This document shows positions 28,000-37,221 of a stretch of 64,000 nt of DNA, in pieces (position 1 is the first letter of the stretch; every line of letters begins with the position of its first letter). The position numbers were made by a program, and so were the translations under genes. The notes beneath the pieces were generated by a model. The model searched no databases. It saw nothing but the letters and a program-made list of their open reading frames with translations, and was not told where the DNA came from. The stretch lies in contig JAKQFA010000006.1 of NCBI GenBank assembly GCA_029556335.1, forward strand, positions 372,001 to 436,000, read 5' to 3'. The DNA comes from Methanobacteriota archaeon (lineage in GTDB: Archaea > Methanobacteriota > Methanobacteria > Methanobacteriales > Methanobacteriaceae).

Positions 28000-28449
28000 G
28001 AGCAATCTCTAAAATAAAGAACAAGGAGTAGTTGAACTCAATTTTGAAATTCATCAAGTCGAAGTTTTTTTGGTTATCTCGGACCAAACGGGGCTGATAA
28101 GACTACCACCATCAGTTTTCTTCTTGACCATATCCGATGCGTCTCTGGGATTTATCGGTATTTGATCTTGTCTGGAACATTTTTTGGAGCTTTGACCCCA
28201 TTTTTTTTACTTGCCCTACAGTGGGATCAGGAACTCAGTATGGGAAAAGCACTTAGACTGGGACTTTTATCTTACCTTTTAAATGCACTGGCTCCAGTGG
28301 TTACTGAACTGATACTTTACCAGGTTTATCTGTGTTTTATTATTATATAGGGAATGATCCACTCATCAAAGGGTTTAACGGGTGGTATGAGTCTGTACTT
28401 TTAATTTCCACCTTTTCACTGGTTTTTGTGGGAATTTTTGTAAAGACGT
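28000..28449 (+). pseudogene. decayed ABC transporter: ATPase start fused to a membrane fragment
   Basis: Fragments AISKIKNKE, VELNFEIHQVEVF and GYLGPNGADKTTTISFLLD give the start of an ABC ATPase. The Walker A glycine is replaced by Asp (GADKTTT instead of GAGKTTT). A frameshift lies in a run of seven T at 28065-28071. The same frame then passes directly into a hydrophobic membrane segment (SGTFFGALTPFFLLALQW). A further frameshift near 28345 leads to NDPLIKGFNGWYESVLL and a stop at 28449. The gene seems to be an internal-deletion remnant of an ATPase-permease pair. Confidence 0.72.
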
Positions 28450-28532
28450 GATCTTGGAACTTGATCAGATTAATGAAATGAACTTAGAATTACTCTAGGA
28501 AGATTATTATTATCCATGAAGACTTTCTAAAT

Positions 28533-29066
28533 CTATTCAACAGATTTGTCCTGTACTGAAACGCAGAACCGGCATAGGGCACTGGGATTTTTCAGCTGAT
28601 GGTCCTTGACTGGACACAGATACTTTCCTCCCTCGTATCTCAGAGTGAAACCACCAGGAAATTTAGTCCCCACTGGATGCACAGGTTCTTCCCGGATAAA
28701 GGTGGTGTAGATGGCAATCACTCGGGCAATTTTTAGAAAACAGAGTTCATCTTCACTTTTTGCTTCACTACGCTGCCTTTCCAGAACATCCAGAAAGGCT
28801 TGCAGACGGATGGCATCCACCCCGCCCTGGTAATGACCTTCATCCTTTTTAAGGTCAGCAATTCGACCAAAAAAGGCTTTGCTGAAGTGTTGAATGTAAT
28901 CTTCACGGTAACCTGCAGGCATGTACTTGGCATCTTCTGTTAAAAATGAGGTGGCCCGCATGATGTCCTGTATAGATACCTGACTGCTTTCCTTTTTTAT
29001 AAGTTCCAATAGTTGCATCCTGGTTAATTTACCCGATTGAACCAATTCTTCCACACTTTTCTTCAA
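28533..29066 (-). CDS. DUF2115 (UPF0305) protein, copy 1
   Basis: A 177-residue methanogen protein of the DUF2115 family, function unknown. Conserved parts are YMPAGYREDYIQHF, YTTFIREEPVHPVGTKFPGGF and a C-terminal zinc-type cysteine set, YLCPVKDHQLKNPSALCRFC. It is a paralogue of the next gene on the same strand, 36 nt away. Both are downstream of hel308 and probably in its transcript. Confidence 0.83.
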   Translation of the reverse strand: MKKSVEELVQSGKLTRMQLLELIKKESSQVSIQDIMRATSFLTEDAKYMPAGYREDYIQHFSKAFFGRIADLKKDEGHYQGGVDAIRLQAFLDVLERQRSEAKSEDELCFLKIARVIAIYTTFIREEPVHPVGTKFPGGFTLRYEGGKYLCPVKDHQLKNPSALCRFCVSVQDKSVE

Positions 29067-29102
29067 TTAAACTCCCACCATTACTGAAAATTATTCCATG
29101 AT

Positions 29103-29639
29103 TTAAACTTCTTCATCCTGTCTGGCAATGCAAAATGGACACACTGCCAGGGGATTATCCTCGTTGTTCTTTTTAACAGGACAAATAAAGCCGATTTTAT
29201 CTTTTTTCACTTGGAAACCTCCTGGAAATGGTGTTCCTACTTGGTGAATAGGTTCTTCCCGGATAAAGGTGGTGTACAGGGACATGATCATGTATATCCT
29301 GAAAAAGGCTGGTTCAGTATCTTTCATGGTTTCCACTAATTTTTCCTGTTCTTCTAAAAGTTCAAGGGCAGTGTTGAGATCATCCTTATTAACTGATCCA
29401 GTATAATGATTTTTGTCCTCTTTAACCTCTTTGATACGAATTAAAAAACCGTTAACGTAGGCCCTGACAAATTCCTCACGATAACCAGCTTGCACGTAGA
29501 CCGCATCCCTATGGAGATGAAGGCTGGAACGAATAATATCGTTAAGGCCCAGTTTGCGTGCCTCTTCCTGGAGCACGGCCAAGAGCTCTTTCTTGGTGGT
29601 TTCTTCGTTGGTGGTTAAATTTTTTAGTTTACACTGCAT
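29103..29639 (-). CDS. DUF2115 (UPF0305) protein, copy 2
   Basis: A 178-residue paralogue of the neighbouring DUF2115 gene. It shares AGYREEFVRAY, YTTFIREEPIHQVGTPFPGGF and FICPVKKNNEDNPLAVCPFC. The paired cysteines (C-x(n)-CPFC) suggest a metal site. The two copies have clearly diverged outside these blocks, so this is an old tandem duplication. It lies 25 nt after hel308. Confidence 0.83.
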   Translation of the reverse strand: MQCKLKNLTTNEETTKKELLAVLQEEARKLGLNDIIRSSLHLHRDAVYVQAGYREEFVRAYVNGFLIRIKEVKEDKNHYTGSVNKDDLNTALELLEEQEKLVETMKDTEPAFFRIYMIMSLYTTFIREEPIHQVGTPFPGGFQVKKDKIGFICPVKKNNEDNPLAVCPFCIARQDEEV

Positions 29640-29664
29640 TGGAAAAAACTCCCATTAATGCACG

Positions 29665-31752
29665 CTACAAGAGGGTATCCTGTCCCCTTCGGAAATGTTT
29701 AATGATATTATCTGCAGTTTTAGAGCCCACTCCCTCGATTCTAAGTAGTTCCTTCCGGGAGACATAGCTTAAATCCGTTCCAAAGGCATCTACCAGTGCC
29801 CTAGCTCTTTTTCGGCCTAATCCCCGTACCGAGACTGTTAAGGGCAGTATATCCTCCCGGGCTCCGTAGTACATGCGGGCTGACAGAACGTTCAACTGGT
29901 CCAAGCCAGTGTAGATGCCCAGCACCTGGCAGATCTCCCGGTAAAATTTGATAAGTAAAGAAGCTTCGTAGGCAGTTCTCCGTGCCCCTGCAGCATAAAC
30001 ATGGAATGCATTTTCCATTTCATATTCACTCCTCTCGTTCATCCACTCCATCAGCACAGCTGCAGTGGCTTCTTCATTACGCACATCCACCATGAAGACA
30101 CCAGCCCGGTTAAGCCTCTCCCTTACAGGTTCTCTGCTTTTACGTCCCTTGAAACTCACTTTGGGAAGATCTGGAGTGAGGCATATCTCATACACCAGCC
30201 GGGGTATATCAAGTTCCACAGAGGAACGGGCGAATTCTCTCAAACGCACGGCAGTCTGCACAGAGTAGTTGCTTCGGGCAATCAACATCCCCAGATCAGT
30301 GGTGCGCAATCCATCTGGAGTGGCTTGTATGATCCCATTCTGCAACAGGAACTCCAGAGCATCTTTAAGTTCGTACTCCATGGTGTCAGCTGATAAAAGG
30401 GAAAGATATTCACTGCCACTTATTTGATGGCCGTAGAAAGTTTTCTGGAAGAATTCAGTTAGTTCAATGGGGTTTTTTGCCAGGCCGGAGGCAACTTGGG
30501 CGATGATCTGACGGAAAATTGCGTCTTTATTTTCCAAGAGCCGGGAGTTAGTGGTTTCCACTTCCCCATGGAGGTATCGCTCCTGGAGGTCGAGTCCTTC
30601 ATCCATGGTTTTGGCAATTAAGTAAGAATATCCTTCCGTGTCGTACCCTGGTCTTCCCGCCCTTCCCGACATTTGCTCGTAATCGAAGACAGGTATGGGT
30701 TGGAGTCCCTGGCTGGTCCAGCGGGTGTAGTCCCGGATAACCACACTGCGACTGGGCAAGTTCACCCCATACATAAGGCTGGGAGTGGCGATGATCATGA
30801 GTAAATTACCATCACGGAACTCTTCTTCAATTATGTCCTTTTGTTGGTCGAAGAGACCGGCATGGTGAAACACCAACCCATTTTCTGCTGACTCAGCCAG
30901 CTTCATGCACACTGCAGTGGGTAAGGAACCCCTCCTTTTCGGCACATCCAGGATCTTCCTGGCCACCCTTTTAAATTCCTCCTGTTTATGGTCTGGAAGG
31001 TTTTTTCGTATCTTTCCAGCTAGATAACCGGCCAGAGATTCGGTGAAGCGTCTAGTGGAAACAAAAACCAAGCTCTGGGATGATTCGTCCAGAGATTCCT
31101 TCAGAATCCGAAGTATCACATCATTTTTATTCTTAAGATGGAATTCCTCCATGTTGAGGACCTCTTTATGGAGGGGCACGGGCCGATAGTCATGCTCCAC
31201 CACCCGGGCCTCCAGCCATCCGGAAAGTTCTTCCATATTCTGCAATGTAGCTGATAAGGCGATGATACGCATCCCCTTACTCAGGATCCGGCTGCGGGTA
31301 ATGGCACATTCAATGGTGGGTCCCCGGCTGTACTCTCCAATCATATGGAATTCATCCACGATTAAAAGATCCACCTCCCTGAGGGTGTTCCAGGAAAACC
31401 GGGATAAAGCGTCAAAGGACTCAAACACCATCACCGACAAGTCAGCACTGGATGGATGTTTACCCACCGTGATTCCGAATTCTTCAAACTTCTTAAACTC
31501 CTTAATCTTTTCATTCTGAATAGATATTAGTGGCACGGTATAGACCACCTTACCCCCATCCAGGATGGTTTTTAAGGCGGCTAAGACCCCCAGTAAGGTT
31601 TTTCCACTGGCAGTGGGTATGGCCAGAATGTAGTTATCCCCACTTTCTAGAAAACCAGCCTCCACTGCTGCTTGCTGGGCTGGGTTAAGGTCTTCGATGT
31701 AGGGATAGCACTTTTTGATGATATCTCTGATTTTAGGGTCTATATATTTCAT
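29665..31752 (-). CDS. hel308: Hel308-type ATP-dependent DNA helicase
   Basis: Hel308 is a 3'-5' superfamily 2 helicase acting at stalled replication forks. Walker A is in AIPTASGKTLL near residue 45, Walker B reads VDEFHMIGEYSRG, then SATLQN and the motif VI GRAGRPGYD. The C-terminal half holds the winged helix, ratchet and a helix-hairpin-helix (ALVDAFGTDLSYVSRKELL, EGVGSKTADNIIKHF). ATG 31752 (MKYIDPKIRD) is preferred to the upstream ATG at 31767, since MRSGC is not family-like. Length about 695 is normal. Confidence 0.92.
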   Translation of the reverse strand: MKYIDPKIRDIIKKCYPYIEDLNPAQQAAVEAGFLESGDNYILAIPTASGKTLLGVLAALKTILDGGKVVYTVPLISIQNEKIKEFKKFEEFGITVGKHPSSADLSVMVFESFDALSRFSWNTLREVDLLIVDEFHMIGEYSRGPTIECAITRSRILSKGMRIIALSATLQNMEELSGWLEARVVEHDYRPVPLHKEVLNMEEFHLKNKNDVILRILKESLDESSQSLVFVSTRRFTESLAGYLAGKIRKNLPDHKQEEFKRVARKILDVPKRRGSLPTAVCMKLAESAENGLVFHHAGLFDQQKDIIEEEFRDGNLLMIIATPSLMYGVNLPSRSVVIRDYTRWTSQGLQPIPVFDYEQMSGRAGRPGYDTEGYSYLIAKTMDEGLDLQERYLHGEVETTNSRLLENKDAIFRQIIAQVASGLAKNPIELTEFFQKTFYGHQISGSEYLSLLSADTMEYELKDALEFLLQNGIIQATPDGLRTTDLGMLIARSNYSVQTAVRLREFARSSVELDIPRLVYEICLTPDLPKVSFKGRKSREPVRERLNRAGVFMVDVRNEEATAAVLMEWMNERSEYEMENAFHVYAAGARRTAYEASLLIKFYREICQVLGIYTGLDQLNVLSARMYYGAREDILPLTVSVRGLGRKRARALVDAFGTDLSYVSRKELLRIEGVGSKTADNIIKHFRRGQDTLL

Positions 31753-31816
31753 ACAACCAGATCTCAATTTGTTTTAGCTTTTTTTAGTCCATTATAAACT
31801 TTAAAATGTGAAAATT

Positions 31817-32290
31817 TCAAGCTAATTTTTCCTTTCTGAGTACTTTTATATCAGTAATCTGTGTGTGCGGATATTGGCCATCCTCATCTTTCTCCACACT
31901 CTTCACCATATCCCAGATGGTTAGCAATGCCACGCTCACTCCAGTTATGGCTTCCATCTCCACTCCTGTCTGGCCAGTGGTGCGGACCTCCACCTCCACA
32001 GTTATGTGCTCCTTTTGGACATCGAATTCCACATTAATGCCAGTGATGGATAGGGGATGGCAGAGTGGTATTAAATGGTGGGTGGACTTAACAGCCTGGA
32101 TCGCTGCAATCTGAGCAGTAGTTAACACGTTCCCTTTCTTAATTTCCTCATTAACAATGAGTTCTATGGTAATTGGCTCCAGTTTTATCTTTCCACTGGC
32201 CAGGGCGGTTCTTTTGACCAAGGGTTTTTCTCCTACTTCCACCATTTGCACTCCCTCCTGGGAAAGGTGGGTAAATTTCCTGTTTTCCAT
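31817..32290 (-). CDS. moaC: cyclic pyranopterin monophosphate synthase
   Basis: MoaC turns the MoaA product, 3',8-cyclo-GTP, into cyclic pyranopterin monophosphate for molybdopterin. The family motif HLIPLCHPLSITGINVEFD is near residues 73-91, then TTGQTGVEMEAITGVSVA and the catalytic lysines in IWDMVKSVEKDEDG. Length (157) is normal. No moaA is in the window. Confidence 0.95.
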   Translation of the reverse strand: MENRKFTHLSQEGVQMVEVGEKPLVKRTALASGKIKLEPITIELIVNEEIKKGNVLTTAQIAAIQAVKSTHHLIPLCHPLSITGINVEFDVQKEHITVEVEVRTTGQTGVEMEAITGVSVALLTIWDMVKSVEKDEDGQYPHTQITDIKVLRKEKLA

Positions 32291-32326
32291 GGAATCAACT
32301 CGTAATCAAATATGATATATTTACCA

Positions 32327-33409
32327 TTAATAAGGTATCTTTATCTGTGCATATTTTCTGGCTGTTTCACGGGCCCGTTTTTTAACTACTTTCTGGGAGA
32401 TATATTCCTCCATTTGCATAATGGCCTGGGTTAAAGCTTCTGGTTGGCCGGGTTCCACCAACTGGACTATGGATCCTGATTCTATTTCCACCACTCCTCC
32501 CACATTGGTGGCCACAACAGGCACGCCTGATGCTAGTGATTCGAGAATGGAGATGGGAAAACCTTCAGAAATACTGGGGAGGACGAACAGATCCACTGCA
32601 GGCATGATCTTTTCCACGTCACGACGTTCACCCAGAAAGACCACATCCTTAATATCATCTTCCTGCACCTTTCTTTCTAGTGCCTTTCTCAGGGGGCCAT
32701 CACCAACGATTAGGAGTTCATATTCACGGCCTGTACCATCATGCTTCAGATGATCATCCAGAATTTTTTTACCCTCCAGGAGGTACTTAACACCCTTTTG
32801 GGGTACTAGGTTGCCTACAAAAAGGAGGGTGGTTTTATGAGGATCCAAGTGCAAATCAGATGGAGGGGAGTTGTAGGGAGAAAAACGGTTCATATCCACT
32901 GCATTGGAAGTTAAGATTACTTTTTGGGGGTTTATACCCAGTTTCAGCACCTTTCTTTTCAGTGCTTTGCTGACCACCATAACGTGGTCTGCTCTCTCCA
33001 ACACCCATCGGATAACTTGCTTCAAAGGTGGCCTCTGGCCCTGAATCAATAGATCAGAGCCATGGACGGTGACTGCTGTTGGGGTTCTTGTTAAACCACC
33101 AACCAGCACTGCAATGAGGCCCGGAGGGAGGATGTAGTGGGCATGGATAAGGTCCAAGTCCTGGCTGCGCACCATCCTCATCAATTTAAAAAAGGATGAA
33201 AGGAAAAAAAATAAGCCACGCAGACCCTTAATCGGTGGAGCCCAAGCCTCCTGGACCTGGATCCCATCACAATCTTTAATATGGGGATGGGGATAGGTGA
33301 TCACCCATACTTCATCTCCACGAGCAATAAGTTCCTGGGAGAGGAGGTAGGAGTGGGAGGAGACCCCACCAATATGGGGAGGGAACTGGCCCAGCAAACA
33401 GATTTTCAT
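32327..33409 (-). CDS. family 4 glycosyltransferase
   Basis: A GT-B glycosyltransferase of 360 residues. The N-terminal GQFPPHIGGVSSHSYLL binds the acceptor side. The C-terminal domain has LLFVGNLVPQKGVKYLLEG and the nucleotide-sugar motif PSISEGFPISILESLASGVPVVATNVGGV near residue 275-303. Donor and acceptor are not predictable. It sits between moaC and cbiD in a minus-strand run of otherwise cofactor genes. Confidence 0.88.
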   Translation of the reverse strand: MKICLLGQFPPHIGGVSSHSYLLSQELIARGDEVWVITYPHPHIKDCDGIQVQEAWAPPIKGLRGLFFFLSSFFKLMRMVRSQDLDLIHAHYILPPGLIAVLVGGLTRTPTAVTVHGSDLLIQGQRPPLKQVIRWVLERADHVMVVSKALKRKVLKLGINPQKVILTSNAVDMNRFSPYNSPPSDLHLDPHKTTLLFVGNLVPQKGVKYLLEGKKILDDHLKHDGTGREYELLIVGDGPLRKALERKVQEDDIKDVVFLGERRDVEKIMPAVDLFVLPSISEGFPISILESLASGVPVVATNVGGVVEIESGSIVQLVEPGQPEALTQAIMQMEEYISQKVVKKRARETARKYAQIKIPY

Positions 33410-33426
33410 ATTCCCATCACCCTTAA

Positions 33427-34506
33427 TCAGCCAATTAGTAACTGATGATTGCTGTTTAAGATGGTTCCATCCATTTCCATGATTAAAATCTCCGTCCTGA
33501 TCATGTACACTTCCAAGATACGGTTATGGATGGATGTGGCGATGGAGTTGAACACCTCCTGCACCAGGCCTTCCCTCCGGAGGATGCTGATCATCTCTTC
33601 GGTGGTGTTACAGTTAAAAATAAGTTCCAGTACTGGTTTAGAAGCACCCATCAACCCGGCGTGGGCAGTTATCACTTCTCTCCGCCCGTCAGCCAATTTG
33701 TGCTGGGTGTTAAAAATGCCAGCTGCCAGCTTCACCAGTTTACCTGCATGTCCCAGGAGAATTAAATGATTTAAACCACGATCATGTGCTTCCTGGAGCA
33801 TAAAACCAACATGATTCCCCATATGAATTATCTGGTCCTTATCAACACTTAGAATATTCAATGCCAGTTTTTCTCCAATGTTTCCCGGCACAAAGATAAG
33901 TTCTTCATATCCCTCGGCCAAGGCCACATCCAATTGGCACTTAAGGGACTCCTGGAAACTTTTCTGAGACATAGGACGGGCAATGCCTGTGGTCCCCAGT
34001 ATGGACAGGCCGTTAATAATTCCCAACCGGGGATTCATGGTTTTTTGAGCCACTTTTCTGCCCTGGGGGATGCTAATGGTAACTTCTAATCCCTTACCTT
34101 CTGGTAGGATCTTTTGCAAGTTACTAAGGATCATGGTCCGGGGAACAGGGTTAATGGCTTTTTCCCCCAGGGACACCTGTAAGCCGGGCTTGGTAACGGT
34201 ACCCACTCCGTCCCCACCCTTGATTAATATGTCCGGATCATTTGTTAACTGCACATCAGCTTGTATTTCCAGATTTTGGGTCACATCTGAGTCAGGATAG
34301 GGCATCTTTCTTACTGTGGCCCAGCCATGGTCTTTTCCCAGTTTTTTCGAATGTTCAACCAGCACATCCAACTTTCCCAGGGGAGTTTTAATGGGGACAG
34401 AATCCACAACTCGTTCCAGAGAAAGCAGGGCAGCCACTGCAGCGGCTGCTGCTGCGGTTCCCGTGGTGATTCCGTACTGTCCCTGGCCTTCTCTTTCCAT
34501 GACCAT
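33427..34506 (-). CDS. cbiD: cobalt-precorrin-5B C1-methyltransferase
   Basis: CbiD methylates C-1 of cobalt-precorrin-5B in anaerobic cobamide synthesis, needed for the methyltransferases of methanogenesis. The start GQYGITTGTAAAAAAVAALL is the family signature. GDGVGTVTKPGL, VTISIPQGRKVAQKT, RLGIINGLSILGTTGI and HMGNHVGFML follow. The ATG overlaps the upstream thioredoxin stop (TAATG), so translation is coupled. Length (359) is normal. Confidence 0.93.
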   Translation of the reverse strand: MVMEREGQGQYGITTGTAAAAAAVAALLSLERVVDSVPIKTPLGKLDVLVEHSKKLGKDHGWATVRKMPYPDSDVTQNLEIQADVQLTNDPDILIKGGDGVGTVTKPGLQVSLGEKAINPVPRTMILSNLQKILPEGKGLEVTISIPQGRKVAQKTMNPRLGIINGLSILGTTGIARPMSQKSFQESLKCQLDVALAEGYEELIFVPGNIGEKLALNILSVDKDQIIHMGNHVGFMLQEAHDRGLNHLILLGHAGKLVKLAAGIFNTQHKLADGRREVITAHAGLMGASKPVLELIFNCNTTEEMISILRREGLVQEVFNSIATSIHNRILEVYMIRTEILIMEMDGTILNSNHQLLIG

Positions 34507-34763
34507 TACTGTAATTCTTCTTTAATGGCTGATAATAGTTCATCTTTGTTGGGCGCGCCTACGAAGCGCACCACACCATTTAAGGCTATGGCGGGCACAG
34601 CCATGAGTCCGTACTCAATGGCCTTTTCCCGGTCAACCATTATATCAATTTTTTCAATTTCTAAATCATTTGGCATTTCTTTTTTCACTTCATCCACCAC
34701 TTGTACTGCCATGGGGCAGTAAGGGCAGGAGGGGGATGTGAAGACTTCAACTTTGACAACCAT
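34506..34763 (-). CDS. small thioredoxin/glutaredoxin-like protein
   Basis: An 85-residue dithiol oxidoreductase with active site SPSCPYCPMAVQVV at residues 10-23 and the cis-proline loop GLMAVPAIALNG. Methanogen proteins of this size act as thioredoxins fed by F420- or NADPH-dependent reductases. It overlaps cbiD by the shared TAATG. AGAGGTGA lies a few nt before the ATG. Confidence 0.9.
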   Translation of the reverse strand: MVVKVEVFTSPSCPYCPMAVQVVDEVKKEMPNDLEIEKIDIMVDREKAIEYGLMAVPAIALNGVVRFVGAPNKDELLSAIKEELQ

Positions 34764-34791
34764 TTTTTCACCTCTTACATGAGTATAATCA

Positions 34792-35709
34792 CTATCTTAT
34801 ATTATATTCAACTGCGCCTTTCTCCATGAAACTTCCAATTCCTTTTCCCAGGGCGTAAGCTGCATTGGTGGAGAGACTGTTTATAACATCCTCAAAGTTT
34901 TGTGAGGGGGTGATGGTAATCACCCGGTATGAATCAGATAAGCCGCCCAGTCGAGCTGCCAGATCCAGGGCCTGTTTTTTCCCACCAGTTTCATCCACCA
35001 GTTTTAAATCTTTGGCTTGGCTTCCGGTATATATCTTTCCTTCAGCTATGCTTCGCACGTAACTTTCATTAAGATTTCTATTCTCAGCAACAAGGTGAAT
35101 GAAATAGTCGTAGTCCTGATCCACCATTTCCTGTAACATCTTCTCTTCGGCTGCTGTGAGATCACGGTAACTAGCACCCATATCCTTGTATTCACCAGCC
35201 TTAATGGAGTACATGTCCACCCCAATCTTTTGGTAGAGTTCTGAAAGATCAGTTAAGCTCAGGATAACACCTATGCTACCTACGATGGATGAAGGACTGG
35301 CTACTATTTTATCGGCAGATGATGCCACCAGATAGGCTCCAGAAGCTCCCTGGTCACTGATCCAGACTACAACGGGTTTGGTGCAGTTTTTCACAGCGGA
35401 CATAACCTCTTCACTGGCCACTGGTGATCCTCCAGGGCTGTTAATTTCCAGTAATATGGCACTCACACTGGGATCTTCCTCGGCCTGTTTTAAACTGTTC
35501 TTGATATTCTCAGGATTGGCCACCTTCCCTTCCAGAATATTGGACTCTCCATAAGCAATTTGACCTTCCAGGGGGATAACGGCTACTGTATCTCCCAGGA
35601 ATATGCCCCCTGAAATGCCCAGAAGAAGGACTACAACGAAGGTGAGGAGTATTAACAGTAAAACTCCTCCTGCGATGAGGCCTAAAACAAGTTTATTGTT
35701 TTGATTCAT
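34792..35709 (-). CDS. sppA: signal peptide peptidase SppA (S49 family)
   Basis: A 305-residue membrane serine protease that degrades leftover signal peptides. One N-terminal helix (residues 7-36) anchors it. The catalytic serine is in SDQGASGAYLVASSADK (about residue 123) and the general-base lysine in YSIKAGEYKDMGA (about 175). SPGGSPVASEEVM forms the oxyanion region. This is the short archaeal form with a single protease domain. Confidence 0.92.
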   Translation of the reverse strand: MNQNNKLVLGLIAGGVLLLILLTFVVVLLLGISGGIFLGDTVAVIPLEGQIAYGESNILEGKVANPENIKNSLKQAEEDPSVSAILLEINSPGGSPVASEEVMSAVKNCTKPVVVWISDQGASGAYLVASSADKIVASPSSIVGSIGVILSLTDLSELYQKIGVDMYSIKAGEYKDMGASYRDLTAAEEKMLQEMVDQDYDYFIHLVAENRNLNESYVRSIAEGKIYTGSQAKDLKLVDETGGKKQALDLAARLGGLSDSYRVITITPSQNFEDVINSLSTNAAYALGKGIGSFMEKGAVEYNIR

Positions 35710-35833
35710 GCTTACTACCTATTTTAGAAAATGTAAAATCCTTATTTTCGATGTATTTATTAATCTTCTCCTATTTAATAAATACTTGCAGGAGGTTTAA
35801 AGTTATTCCTTCTTAAGAGAGGATGATAAATTG

Positions 35834-36694
35834 ATGTCTACAGTACAGTCACCAGGTTCCGCTACAGTTATAAATGCAATAGCCACTGGATGTGGGGCGG
35901 CATTCGGCATACAATTGTACGTGTACGCTGAGGCACGGCTTAAAGGTTCAGGGATTAAGTGCCAAGCAGAGGGGGTGGAAGATACATCCCTTATGGAAAT
36001 ATGTGCTCGTAAAGTCCTGGACCGATTCCAACTGGATACTGGGGTCCATCTTAAAACTACTAGCACCCTGCCAGTGGCATCAGGACTTTCCTCTTCCAGC
36101 GCCACATCCAATGCAGTGATTCTGGCTACATTGGACATCATAGGTAGAGAGGAACTGGTTGAAACTGATACACTGATCCCTATGGAAATCCTAGAGATGG
36201 GGATAGATGCTTCTCTAGAGGCAGGGGTCACCATTACCGGGGCACTGGATGATGCTAGCGCTTCCTTTTTCGGTGGTCTTTCCATCACCAACAACCTGGC
36301 TAGTAAGATTATCAGAAGAGAGAACATGGAGGGGCAAAATATATTAATATACATGCCCCATAGAAAGTCACCGACTGCCCAATCTAATGTGGCCAGGATG
36401 AAACTCCTAGCCCCCTGGGTGAAAATGGCCTTTCAGGAAGCCCTTCAAGGCGACTTTTACAAGGCATTAACCTTAAACGGATTGCTTTATTGTGCTGCCC
36501 TGAGATTTGAACCTATAATCGCACTGGAAGCCCTGGAAGCAGGTGCTTACGCAGCAGGATTATCCGGAACTGGCCCGTCCTTCGTTGCTTTAGCAAGAGG
36601 CGAAGGTGCTGATCAGGTGGAAGAGGTTTGGAAATCATATCCCGGTAGGGTTATCCGTACTGATGTGGATAACCAGGGAACCAGGGTGATTTGA
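35834..36694 (+). CDS. aroK: shikimate kinase, archaeal GHMP type
   Basis: Archaeal shikimate kinase phosphorylates shikimate in the chorismate pathway and is unrelated to the bacterial enzyme. SPGSATVINAIATGCGAAFGI opens the protein, and the GHMP ATP loop is LPVASGLSSSSATSNAV near residues 79-95. GALDDASASFFGG and AGLSGTGPSFVAL follow. ATG 35834 is preferred to the TTG before it. It is first in a long plus-strand operon. Confidence 0.93.
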   Translation: MSTVQSPGSATVINAIATGCGAAFGIQLYVYAEARLKGSGIKCQAEGVEDTSLMEICARKVLDRFQLDTGVHLKTTSTLPVASGLSSSSATSNAVILATLDIIGREELVETDTLIPMEILEMGIDASLEAGVTITGALDDASASFFGGLSITNNLASKIIRRENMEGQNILIYMPHRKSPTAQSNVARMKLLAPWVKMAFQEALQGDFYKALTLNGLLYCAALRFEPIIALEALEAGAYAAGLSGTGPSFVALARGEGADQVEEVWKSYPGRVIRTDVDNQGTRVI

Positions 36695-36695
36695 G

Positions 36696-36989
36696 ATGGA
36701 TAGGGTAGAGGCTCTAAGACGGTTGGAAGATTCTCGGCGTCAAATTGACATTTTGGACCATGAAATCATGGAACTCATCGCCCAGCGCACCTTTCTAGCT
36801 GGAGAGATTGTCCAAGCCAAAATAGTCTTGGGTATGGATATTGAAGATAAAAAAAGAGAAGCACACATTCAAGAAAAAATAAAAGAAATTGCTCTGGAGA
36901 AAAAAATAGACCCAACTAGTCTTAGCCAGATCATGAAGATTCTCACGAGTCTCAGTAAGAAAGAACAGAAAAAACTATTAAAGAGGTAG
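36696..36989 (+). CDS. aroQ: chorismate mutase, AroQ class
   Basis: A 97-residue all-helical chorismate mutase converting chorismate to prephenate for Phe/Tyr synthesis. RRQIDILDHEIMELIAQRTFLAGEI, then the lysine in VQAKIVLG and the arginine in KKREAHIQEKI, match the AroQ active site. It follows aroK by 1 nt, the usual archaeal pairing. Confidence 0.92.
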   Translation: MDRVEALRRLEDSRRQIDILDHEIMELIAQRTFLAGEIVQAKIVLGMDIEDKKREAHIQEKIKEIALEKKIDPTSLSQIMKILTSLSKKEQKKLLKR

Positions 36990-36992
36990 AAC

Positions 36993-37208
36993 ATGGGCAA
37001 TATTAGAACTACATTTGTTAAAAGAACTGCTAAAGAATTAATTGAAACTTATCCCGGTAAATTCACCACTGACTTCGAGGAAAACAAGAAAATGGTGGAA
37101 AATTTTTCCACAGTAAGCACCAAACACCTTAGAAATAAAATAGCAGGTTACATTACTCGTTTGGTAAAACAAGGATATGTTAGCCCGCTGATTAGATCAG
37201 AAGCCTAG
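36993..37208 (+). CDS. rps17e: ribosomal protein S17e
   Basis: Small-subunit ribosomal protein S17e, found only in archaea and eukaryotes. GNIRTTFVKRTAKELIETYPG and STKHLRNKIAGYITRLVKQG are characteristic. It is 71 residues, slightly longer than many archaeal copies because of the C-terminal YVSPLIRSEA. It is embedded between chorismate mutase and aspartate kinase with gaps of 3 and 13 nt. Confidence 0.95.
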   Translation: MGNIRTTFVKRTAKELIETYPGKFTTDFEENKKMVENFSTVSTKHLRNKIAGYITRLVKQGYVSPLIRSEA

Positions 37209-37221
37209 CTGGGGGCGGGGA

